Assembly (NCBI RefSeq): GCF_902459465.1
Contig: NC_047063.1
Span: forward strand, 24,101,055-24,165,054
Source of the DNA: Asterias rubens
Taxonomy: Eukaryota > Echinodermata > Asteroidea > Forcipulatida > Asteriidae
Direction of reading: 5' to 3'
Length of the DNA: 64,000 nucleotides
In this document: positions 55,089 to 64,000 of the stretch, piece by piece
How positions within the stretch are numbered: position 1 is the first letter of the stretch
How the letters are laid out: each line of letters opens with the position of its first letter
Program-made: the position numbers and the translations under genes
Notes under the pieces: generated by a model
The model's database searches: none
What the model saw: the letters and a program-made list of their open reading frames with translations, nothing else
Told to the model about the DNA's origin: nothing

Positions 55089-57386
55089 ACCTTGACTGGA
55101 GACTTTTGCAATGATGCTTCCATATTGGTCTTGTTCCCTGTGTGCAACAATGACATATCAATGCTTATCATCTACAAAATTGGGGGCAGACTATTTCCAT
55201 TTTGAAGGAAGAAGAACGCTGAGCACGACTTTCAGTATGTGCCCTGCTTTACGTGGACGCTGTGTATCAATTAACTATCGATACTACACGACACAAATGT
55301 AAAGCACATTGATTGCAGTTGAAACTGTCAATATTTGTTTAACTTAGTGGTCCGTCTACGTGACAGTAGCTAAATGGCAAGAGTTGCCACAAACACTTGT
55401 GACGTGATATTACTTTACTAAACATGCGCAAAAATACAATATAATAAACTGGGCAACATGTGTTTATAAAGTCAGGCATGATATTCCAACTGATGTTAAA
55501 TTTTCCTGAGTTTTTTTTTCCCCAGAAAAATCAGCAAAATTGGTATTACTCACACACTCACTCAGTCAACCCAAATTGTCCATTGCTGCACGTTAGAGAC
55601 GGGTATTAAATAGCCTGTAAAATCTGTTAAAGGCAACGGACACTATTGGTAATTACTCAAAATAATTGTTAGCAAAAAAAAACTTACTTGGTATCGAGCA
55701 ATGGAGAGTTGTTGATAATGTAAAACATTGTGAGAGACGGTTTCTTCTTTAGTAACCTAGTTTTTTACATATTTTTACTTTTTTTGCTAATATCAATGTG
55801 GTCTCACAACTGATGTCTCATGACTCATTCAGTGTTGTCAAGGTTCACTAGGTTACTCCATGGGGCAAAAATAATATGGCTGTGTTATGTTTTACTTTAG
55901 GCAAGAGAATTCCTCATACTTACAAGAGAGTTTCTCGTACTTTCTTTGTAAATTATTGTACAGATGTTAAGGCCTGAGAAGTGCTGGAATTAACTCGGGA
56001 AAAGGGAAAGTTCTAAGGAATCTGTTTTGTTTTCGTTTTCATTTCTGGGTTTTTTTAAATTTGGGGTTGAACAAGGAAAATTTACTAGAGTGGGACTCAA
56101 ACCAAAAGACCTTTTGGAGTACCGAGTCGGCATTCTACCAACTGAGCTATCTTGTTTTTGTTTCGTTACTTTGTTTTTTTCGGGCACTATTTAGTGCTGT
56201 TTTAGCATGATGGTCTCCTTTGGTAGGCATCATTTCAAACTTGTTCTCATTATATTTTGTTAACATTATTTGTTCTCGTCAGATTTTGAACAACCAATTA
56301 TGATTTATTTTTTCCAATTAAAAATTTTTCTTAAACTCCTTGAGCCTTTCAAATTATTTTGAACAGGTAAAGCAGTCACCTTATTCCTAAACCTCATATT
56401 TCTTTGAATAAGGTGTTTGATGTCGCCACCACTTGGCGGAAACCATTAGACACACATGCATGACATGTTAGATTGTGCCACAATTATTTTAAAGAAATTT
56501 TACCACATTTTCAGACTGAATGCTATGTTTATTTACTTCTAAAGTTTAAAAATACTGTCCGCACAATATTATAACATTGCTTGCTACTGAGTCACAGTGT
56601 GACTTTATAGAGTGAAGATGAAAGACTTTAAGTCAATAAACTGTATCTTTAGTACATTTATGAAATGAAAATAGATTATATAAGACTGGGCAGCCAAAGC
56701 CATTTGACAAAAAATTAATGTTGAAGACATCTCACCCCTGTGTAGTTTCTGGTCAGAACCAGTTTCCTTTCTTTAGTTATTTTGTTTGACAACCAGGGCT
56801 CAAATTAAGTACAGAGCTGTGAAAGTAAAAGTACATAACAATTTTGGCTGGTAATCTGTTTCTGCTAAGCAGTACTATTCTGCGCTTTGCAAGTGTTTGC
56901 CTACATGCAGGTAGTTTTGTTTTTAGTGAAGATATAAAAACAGATTACAGGCTGATATTTATTTCAAATGCAAATCTACCCTTAATTGTGTTTTCTTGTA
57001 AAATATTTTGTTAATTTGTATTTCACAATAATTAAAACAAAAGTGATGTTAAGAAAAACAAGTGATTTGTTCTTTCCAATCATGTATTTCTTAAAAAATT
57101 AATAAATAAATGCTGAATAATGTTCAGTTATATTGACCAAATAATTGGTTCTTTGTTTATTTTTGTAAAGATATAAACAACAAAATTATGACAACTGAGA
57201 ATTTTACTCTAAAATAAAATAATTGTATTCAACATATATATCAATATATAGCGCCCTCAGTTGACGAGTAAACACCAATAAAAACATGACAAAAAGTCGT
57301 CTACATCATTTGCACGCAGCAGGTTGAGTGAGGTCCGTAAAGTTGATTCTTTCTAACTTCTAAACGTTCCCATTATTTGCATTAAA
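55089..57386. other. RTCB 3' flank and intergenic region before ZCRB1
   Basis: AATAAA-like signal near 55443 could end RTCB mRNA. Family A part at 55628-55770 (AAAGGCAACGGACACTATTG), a tRNA-like SINE head at 56090-56160 (- strand AGATAGCTCAGTTGGTAGAA and GGTTTGAGTCCCA) and family F at 56795-56920. The last 300 bp should contain the ZCRB1 promoter. No coding exon seen. Confidence 0.55.
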
Positions 57387-60300
57387 ATGAGTGGAGGACT
57401 TGCACCTAGTAAGACGACGTGTTATGTCTCAAATCTACCATTTTCACTGACGAACAACGATCTGCATAAAGTGAGTGAAGATTAAAAAAAAATTGCTTTC
57501 ATTTTGTGCTTTACTTTTCCCCTTAACCAGTAACGATATGGTTCTGAATACGATGCAATGTGGTGGCCAAAGAACTTAGTGTGTGTTGCGCAAGATAACG
57601 CATAAACCACTAACAATCATGCTATAGTCTACTACCTACTACTAGGTATGTGTGTAGAGGACAATGTTGAAAATATGTTATGGAGTTCAGTTGTACGTAT
57701 ATGAATATATATAAATATGATGGTTACATTTAATTTAAAACTTAAATTTCTATCATTTATGATTTAGTCTTAAATTTTTTAGAATTAGACTAGAATTAGA
57801 CTTATTTACTAATACTAGGTTAGTTAGACTAGAGTAGTTGCGATAATTGTAATCCTCCCCCACTGACGGCAGCGGAGGGAGGAGGGTTACGATTATTGAA
57901 ACTTATTCTGAGTCGTAGTTGCTTGCCCCGCCCTAGCCCCACTTGTGTGGCCAAGATTCAGCTATCCTTGGCCACACAAGTGGGGCTAGCCCGGCCCATG
58001 CACACTACATGCATTGTCCAGGTGGATATCATGTCGGCTGAACTGAAGGTGGATATATTCAGGTTTGCTGCCAGCAAACTTAAACCTAATGTAGTTGCAC
58101 ATCTGATAATAATACTATAGTGGCGAGCCAATGGCAAGAGGTTGTTTTGCACATTTACTGAGTTTTGGAGGAAAACAACCTCAAAAGACCTGTAGTGACT
58201 TTAGGGGTGTCGGAACATAGGAGTGTCGGAATATAGGGGTTTCGGAACATAGGGGTGTCGGAAAATATGTTCAATTGTCGGAACATAGGGGTGTCGTAAT
58301 ATAGGGGTGTCAGAACATAGGGGTGTCGGAATATAGGCCGAGTTGTCGGAACATATGTGTCGGAAAATAGGGGTGTCGGAATATAGGTGTGTAACTAAAG
58401 TGATCAGCATAAAAACTGAAACTAGTAAACGTCTCTGTTTTGTTGTCTTTGATGTTATCACAATAAGGTTTTTTTGCCAATAGCAAAATATCAAGAGAGG
58501 GCGCTGTTGAACCTACACAAAGGTATTGCGTGTGCGAGTCGTAGAAACTGCATAGAAACCGCCCCATATTCCTTCCCACAACGCATTGCGGTGCTGAATC
58601 GCGATAAACCTTATTAGGGGTCATTTGGGGTAGGGTATTTTATTACATTAGTCACTTTTTTGCATTTTGGTTGTTGGTAAAAATATCTTTCTTTGGTTCC
58701 TTTTTATTTCAGATCTTTGAAAAATATGGCAAAGTTGTGAAGTAAGTAAAGTACCTAATGACAATTTACACTGTGCATTGAATCAGTAACATTACTTAGT
58801 GTTTTATTATAATGTACTGTACTCAAGTTTCAAGGTTCGATCGGAACCTGAGCACGATTTGGGTCATCGAGTTGGCGTAGTGGTATCTTCCCTCGCTTCC
58901 ACCTCTGGGACGCTGGTTTGCATTCAGTGAGGGCACTTATGAGGAAAATTGGGTTTCCCTGCCCTTCCTTGTCTTCTCTTCATTGTGTTATTGGCTAGTA
59001 CTCAACAGTGATAAGGTCCCCTTTCTGAGAATTCTAGGCTTCCCAACCATATTCATGTACATTTAAATGAAAAATTTACTTGTTTTTGAACTGAGCTACC
59101 TTCCGATGTTCCCTAATCCCTCCATTTAAACAGTAGTGTTTTGTAGGTTCCTTCGTAATACAAAATAAAACCTAGATAAGAATGTGGTTCTTAGTACAAC
59201 TTACTTGAGTATTTTAAGATTTGTTCTTGTTGGATGAAAACTAACAACAAACTACAGTGTAGTCATTGCAAACTGGCTATTTTCAGAAATTCCCAAGTAA
59301 AGAACGAACACACATTCCGTCTTATGTACGTCAGCATTCAACTCACAAGTTATTGATATGAATTTCTCCCACCTGTTGCAGGGTGACCATTTCAAAGGAC
59401 AAGGAGACAAGGAGGAGTACAGGCGTGGCATTTGTTTTATTCCTTCAAAAAGATTCCTGTTTCAAGGCAATCAAGGGTCTTAACGGTAGAGAGGTAAGTA
59501 TTAAGCTTGGGCGATATCGATTTATTTTATTCACGATATATCGCCGACAATATATCGCGATATTCGATATAATCGCGATTAATTAAATTTGACATCATCA
59601 GTCTTCAAACTCCCAGTGAAAGTTGTAGAAGATACAGTCATAGCATAAGAGAGGTGTTCTAATGACCTATTTTTTTGGTTTTACTCCAAACCTATGGGTT
59701 GCAAGATGTCTCAGCTAGGAAATACATCGCGATATTGCGATACTTGATTGATATCGCGATATATCGCGATATATCGATATTTCGATTAAAACCAATTCGA
59801 TCCGATATCGAAATCGTTTCCAAATTAATATCACGATATTCGATAATATCGTGGTATCGCCCAAGTTTAGCAAGTATACTATAATATGGACTGGCATTGC
59901 TAATCATTCAATGGATGACATTTAACGGTCGGACAGCTGCAGCCGATTTCACGAAACTTTACGCAACTGCGTAAGTCCAACTCGGATTTACGTAGTTTGG
60001 TAAAGTTTCGTGAAATCAGCTGCAGGAGGCTTAAAAAGTTATTTGAAAGTTCACTTAATAAAACAAAGTACCCATCAGTCACAGAAATATGTTTATGCTT
60101 TTGGGTTTTATTAGTCAACAAGTTTTGATTCAGTAACTCTCTCATCCAAAATATTCAAATTATCAGTCATTCACTTTGAGATATTTTATTATGTATTTTT
60201 GTAGCTGTTTGGAAGAAAGTGGAAGGTATCCATAGCAGCAGACAATGGACGAGCGGCAGAATTCATCAAAAAGAAGAATTATCCAGACAAAACGAGATGC

Positions 60301-63062
60301 TATGAATGTGGTGTGAGTAAAAGCATTGTAATATTACGATGCTCCATATGTGGTTCAGCCTCCGTTGTCTCATTTGGAAACACTACTACAATACAAATAC
60401 AGCCTGTATCATTTAGATCAGATCATTTTGGGGGGTGTTCAAATGAACGGCTTGTGCAGTGGATGTCCTTTGATAGATCACTGCGTCACACAAGTGCGTA
60501 TCCGCTGCATGCCCAAGGTTTTCACTACTCTCGGCTTCAAAGCTGGCATACAAGGTGGCAGAACCAGACATTTTCATTCAGGGGGGAGGGGGCAGAAGCA
60601 AATACTTAATTTAGGGTGCTGTTAAAATTATCAAAAGAAAATATAAAATAGTTCATAATGTCAGACTGTTAAAAGGTATTTATTTCACTTTTAAAATCAA
60701 AATATGCAGGAGTTTGGTCACCTGAGTTACAACTGCCCTAAGAACTCCCTCGGTGACAGGGAACCCCCCAAGAAGAAAGAGAAGAAGAAGAGGAAACGGG
60801 AGGATGAGATAGAGGAGGAGTACAAAGATTCAGAGTAAGATTTTCCCTCTCCCCCCTTTATTCCCTACCTTCTATCTGTTCTTTGTCTATAATTCCTTCT
60901 CATCTGTCTCCTTCTCCTTCTTGGTCTACATTCTTCTCCTTCTTTGTCTACAGCTAGGCCTTCTTCCCTTCTTTTCGCTAAATGTTCTCCTTCATCTCCT
61001 GGTCTACTCGATCATCCCCTCCCCTGCCTAGCCTTCTCCTCCGTCTCTCCTCCCCTTCTTGGTCTGTAGCTATAGAGAAAAGGCTTCAGACGAAGAAAGA
61101 GGAGATGTGAGAAAGATGTAGACAAAGAAAGAAAGGAGATTAAGGAAAATGCTAGGAGACGGAGGAGAGAAGGTTATAGCGAAGAAGGAAAAAAGAGGGG
61201 AAGGGGCTCCCCTTCTATGTCTTCCCTTCTCTCTCCCCTTCCCTTCTTCGTCTATTACCTTTTTCTCTCATACAGGTCTTACTGTTTGAAATGCTCCTTC
61301 TTTCCTTACATCAGGTTTCCAATTTGTCCCTATTTGAGAATCATTTAAGTCATTATTTATTTAACGTTAAAGAGGTTCTTGTCTGTGTTCAATGATTTTG
61401 TCCATTTTGGCCAGTACTTCCAACTTCATACATTGTGTTTCTTAATATATATAATAACTATCGATTTTATCCTTCAATGGCAACTTATGTCCAAGTACTT
61501 CCAATGCTTACACTGTGTTTCTTTGTTTGCATTTGTTCTGCTCAATGACTTTTTTAACACATTTTAAAATGTCTGCTATTGTTGTTTAAGTGTTGTTGCT
61601 TTATTATTGTTGTGGCTGTTCAATATTCTCAGTCAAAATAGTTGGCATAAAATAGTTTCTGATGCTAACATCAATTACTATAAAAAGCATAGATAATGGT
61701 TTATACATTATTAATGTATAAACCATTATTTATCATCTTCTTTTCAATTGTTTTAAAGATATATTGTAATCACTTGTTTACTTTCAGACTTGCCATACCA
61801 GGACACCAATCTGCCAATGTCAGCTTCTCTTTTGCAGGCTTATCTTGTCCTCTGTATTTCTCCTTCAATACAATTTATATCCGTATCTCTTTTTCAGGAT
61901 GTACACTAGACTTATCTGTAATTCCTCTAGGTACTCTTGATGTTATCCATTGTAAAATAAGTTACACTGGTTACCGTCTCGATAAAGAACAAGAGCTTTA
62001 AAAAGCTCTTTTATTATTTTATTAAGTTAAGAAGCCATTCATGGTTTAGCAACAAGATCTCATAACCCGAAATCACTCAAACAACTTACCGTCTCAGGAG
62101 TTTGCAATACCACACATTGTTGTCTTACCCAATCAGAAAAAAAATCAAGCATGTTGTGTTAGCTGCTCCAAAACTATGGCATAATCTACCTCCTTGTGTT
62201 TAGTAATCATATTCACTTGAATGAAGTTCTGTTTGTGTATTTGTATTTCTTTCTCTGCATTTATTTACTTCTTGAAATGCGCAATAGAGTATGTTACTGA
62301 ATATAAATGTCTGTTGTTATTATTTCTTCTGATGAAATACCCAAAGTCAGAAAAACACTATATATAAAGGTTGAGTAGTTACATTGCTGTATTTTGTAGA
62401 TAAGCATGACACATCTCTTTAGAGAAGCATTTTTAACTTAAATGTTATTTTCAATTATCTTGTTGCCCTTACTGTTTTACAGCATAGTTGTGGTTTTTAT
62501 TGGATGGTTCTAACAGTTACTGGTTTCATCTTAAATATTTTTCTGTTGTGAATCTTAGAGTAACTTTTTCAGGATCTTTATATTGTACCAGGTTTTTACT
62601 GTTGTGTTTGATTGCTTTGATATATCTGTATACTTTTACGTTTATTGTTTTTAGGATCAGATTTTGTGGATCTTACTTTTGCCCTTTTAATGATTTTACT
62701 TTTGTGGTTTTACAGTGTATGTTTTAGTTTTTTTTTGTTTTAACGAAAAGTGCCTGGTAGCATTTTTAAATTTAGATTATATAAATGTATTTTATAATTT
62801 AAATTCCTCTTTTAAATTGGCTAGATCGGTTATAATTGCTTGGAATACAAACAAAACTTAAAAGTAAGTTGAGTAATTTGAAATATTATGAATGATGCAT
62901 TTGTGCACAAATGCAATCATGACTAGTACTTTATTATTGTCATCATTTTGGGCAATACTCGTTCGTAATATTTATTTGTTGACTTTTGTTTCCTCCAGGG
63001 AGGAGGAATCTGAGGGAGAGGATCCAGCACTAGAGAGCCTTGGAGCAGCCATCAGCTTCCAG
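57387..63062 (+). CDS. ZCRB1: ZCRB1 (U11/U12-31K), minor spliceosome protein; 3' end outside window
   Basis: RRM plus CCHC zinc-knuckle protein of the U11/U12 di-snRNP, which recognises U12-type introns. Exons: 57387-57470, 58713-58741, 59382-59493, 60205-60312, 60710-60834, 62999-63062; phases agree. 174 residues are visible of about 217 in human. Start [20 protein letters not shown] is nearly identical to human. RNP2 CYVSNL and RNP1 TGVAFVLF lie in the RRM (residues about 10-86). The knuckle is C107-x2-C110-x4-H115-x4-C120 ([14 protein letters not shown]). A Lys-rich stretch ([13 protein letters not shown]) and acidic tail ([14 protein letters not shown]) follow. The last exon ends AAISFQ before GTCAGA, so the remaining ~40 residues lie to the right. 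Confidence 0.96.
57835..57992. mobile_element. Family C hairpin and an adjacent perfect 23-bp hairpin
   Basis: 57835-57903: GTAGTTGCGATAATTGTAAT ... GGGTTACGATTATTGAAACT. 57933-57955 CTAGCCCCACTTGTGTGGCC AAG and its exact complement at 57967-57989, loop of 11 nt. ZCRB1 intron 1. Confidence 0.8.
58201..58395. repeat. ~16-bp minisatellite, about 11 imperfect units
   Basis: GGGGTGTCGGAACATA and variants (TCGGAATATAG, TCGGAAAATAG), with two short interruptions (TGTTCAATT, CCGAGT). Degenerate, so older than the 20-bp arrays. ZCRB1 intron 1. Confidence 0.88.
58855..59060 (+). mobile_element. tRNA-like SINE
   Basis: GGGTCATCGAGTTGGCGTAG TGGTA (A box-like), CTGGGACGCTGGTTTGCATTC (B box-like), then GAGGGCACTTATGAGG and a unique body. 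ZCRB1 intron 2. Confidence 0.55.
59503..59872. mobile_element. MITE made of CGATATCG-type palindromes
   Basis: Ends AGCTTGGGCGATATCGATTT and GTGGTATCGCCCAAGTTTAG are inverted repeats; blocks of TATCGCGATA lie inside both arms. It starts about 10 nt after the ZCRB1 exon 3 donor. Confidence 0.85.
59936..60025. mobile_element. Small palindromic MITE, family B-like
   Basis: GCTGCAGCCGATTTCACGAA ACTTTACG and GTAAAGTTTCGTGAAATCAG CTGC are inverted ends. The same end sequence as the 31839-32022 element. ZCRB1 intron 3. Confidence 0.8.
60313..60709. other. ZCRB1 intron 4, no feature seen
   Basis: The sequence stays open in the + frame from 60313 for about 97 codons, but it shows no homology to ZCRB1. 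The donor GGT then GTGAGT fits the CYECGE knuckle exactly, so the stretch is intron. Confidence 0.6.
60840..61262. repeat. Polypyrimidine block facing a polypurine block
   Basis: 60840-61070 is almost all C/T with CCTTCTCCTTCTTGGTCTAC-like units; 61076-61205 is almost all A/G with GTAGACAAAGAAAGAAAGGA; 61206-61262 returns to C/T. An imperfect inverted arrangement of one simple repeat. ZCRB1 intron 5. Confidence 0.75.
61263..62998. other. ZCRB1 intron 5 remainder
   Basis: Very T-rich, low-complexity, with a TAATGGTTTATACATTA / TAATGTATAAACCATTA palindrome at 61692-61727. No coding exon or named repeat seen. Confidence 0.5.
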
Positions 63063-64000
63063 GTCAGACCCTTGAAGAAACACTGTACATGATTAATAAT
63101 AACAGTCTTGCAAGACTGGGTCCCTGTCTTTATCCGCAAGGATAAAGACAGGTACCTACTTCTTTTATAAGGGAATGCTGTGCGCGTCGCGCACATAGCG
63201 TGATGTGGCACACATCGTGTGATGTGGCACAACTGTCCCGGCCATTGCTCTCGACCAATAGGAATTAAGAAACTCTCTGATAAGCACAGGTGCAAGCTTG
63301 CGTGTCACGCCCATGTTTCAACACGTTAACAAAGGTTTATAAACACCCACGTGACGCCCTCTCCACCAATAGGAATAGCGAAACTGTCCGAGGTATTTAT
63401 GTATAAGAAACAATTTTCAGTAGCCTATCACCCCTTTGTGTGTAATTTTACCCCAAATCATCTAGTCTACCAGTCAGAGGTATTATCTTATGCCAGACAC
63501 TTTTTTTCTGAGAAGACCTTTGAAATTTGCATTCTGCAGATTTCATCTTTTTTCTTTTCCTTTTTTTATGTCATCATCTTCATCTTTTGTTATTAAAATT
63601 TCAGTGCAGTTTTTTATTTTGTATTTATCGTTTGATGTTTCTTAGGCGTTAGACAGGAACAAGAAAATTGTCACGACTGTATAATCAAGAATTAGACAAT
63701 CAATGTCTTTGTTTTATTTCAAAATGTACATTTGCTGTGGATGTAAAAAAGAACTTCCTTTGCAAATTTAAGAAATATAAAAATACAAACAATTTTATAT
63801 TTTGCTGTTTGCTCTTCTGAAGAACTTGGTACGATTTTAGCTTTAGATCATCAGTTTGAAATATTCATAAGAAAAAGACATGCTGTAACAACCATTAATT
63901 TTATACAACTCTATTGGGAGAAGTTTTGGTTCTGAGAACTCCCAGTGTGGTCTTGTGGTGTTGAAAAGTATACTCATTACGTGCCGACCAACTTAACTTC
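63063..64000. other. ZCRB1 intron 6 (right edge of window)
   Basis: Holds two adjacent palindromes: CAGTCTTGCAAGACTG at 63103-63118, then CCTGTCTTTATCC-GCAA-GGATAAAGACAGG at 63123-63152 (13-bp perfect stem). Direct repeat GATGTGGCACA.C..CGTGTGATGTGGCACA at 63200-63231. No accepted exon. Confidence 0.6.

Noticed and set aside
56090-56160. Possible tRNA gene on the - strand (TAGCTCAGTTGGTAGAA, GGTTTGAGTCCCA)
   Set aside because: The acceptor stem is not complementary and the anticodon arm is poor; taken as a SINE head or pseudogene.
58201-58624. - strand frames with repeated YSDTPIFRH / RHPYVPT
   Set aside because: Produced by the 16-bp minisatellite.
63645-63684. Possible ZCRB1 last exon (TTCTTAG then ALDRNKKIVTTV, stop)
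   Set aside because: Does not resemble the conserved AKIEEEQKKW continuation; the real next exon is expected beyond the window.
1-64000. CRISPR array, operon, phage or bacterial island
   Set aside because: Spliceosomal introns and SINE/LINE/MITE content show animal nuclear DNA. The 20-bp arrays have no spacers.

Overview
The window is animal (metazoan) nuclear DNA: AT-rich, with intron-rich single-copy genes separated by and filled with many dispersed repeats. The proteins are clear orthologues of vertebrate genes but diverged from them. Together with the tRNA-headed SINEs, palindromic MITEs and CR1-like LINE remnants, this suggests an invertebrate deuterostome, most likely an echinoderm such as a sea star. 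That species guess is inference only.

Seven genes can be built exon by exon, with splice sites and phases that agree. (1) CDK20, 3' part only, + strand, 1-5567. (2) SLC35A2-type UDP-galactose transporter, - strand, 11409-18987. (3) CHCHD4/MIA40, + strand, 21724-25435. (4) CENPK, + strand, 30118-36225. (5) UQCC6/BRAWNIN, - strand, 39880-41168. (6) RTCB tRNA ligase, + strand, 44248-55088, 12 exons. (7) ZCRB1 (U11/U12-31K), + strand, from 57387 past the right-hand part of the window. An orphan coding exon lies on the - strand at 27517-27670. The genes do not form an operon. Two are mitochondrial biogenesis factors (CHCHD4, UQCC6), two act in RNA processing (RTCB, ZCRB1), and one each is kinetochore, Golgi transport and cell-cycle/cilium kinase.

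The most notable biology is an AT-AC (U12-type) intron inside RTCB, about 4.5 kb upstream of ZCRB1, which encodes a protein of the minor spliceosome that removes such introns. Other points of interest are a nearly perfect 20-bp minisatellite (34 units) in a CDK20 intron that is open in all three forward frames, with an unexpanded copy of the same element 12 kb away; a second 20-bp minisatellite born inside a MITE; gene 3' ends that were tandemly duplicated (CDK20, CENPK); and a 103-codon open frame directly after the UQCC6 stop.

Nearly all remaining sequence is repeats. Family A (ends GGACACTATTGGTAAT) has about 15 copies; families B to H are also labelled below. Splice sites and starts were read by eye, and repeat edges are approximate.
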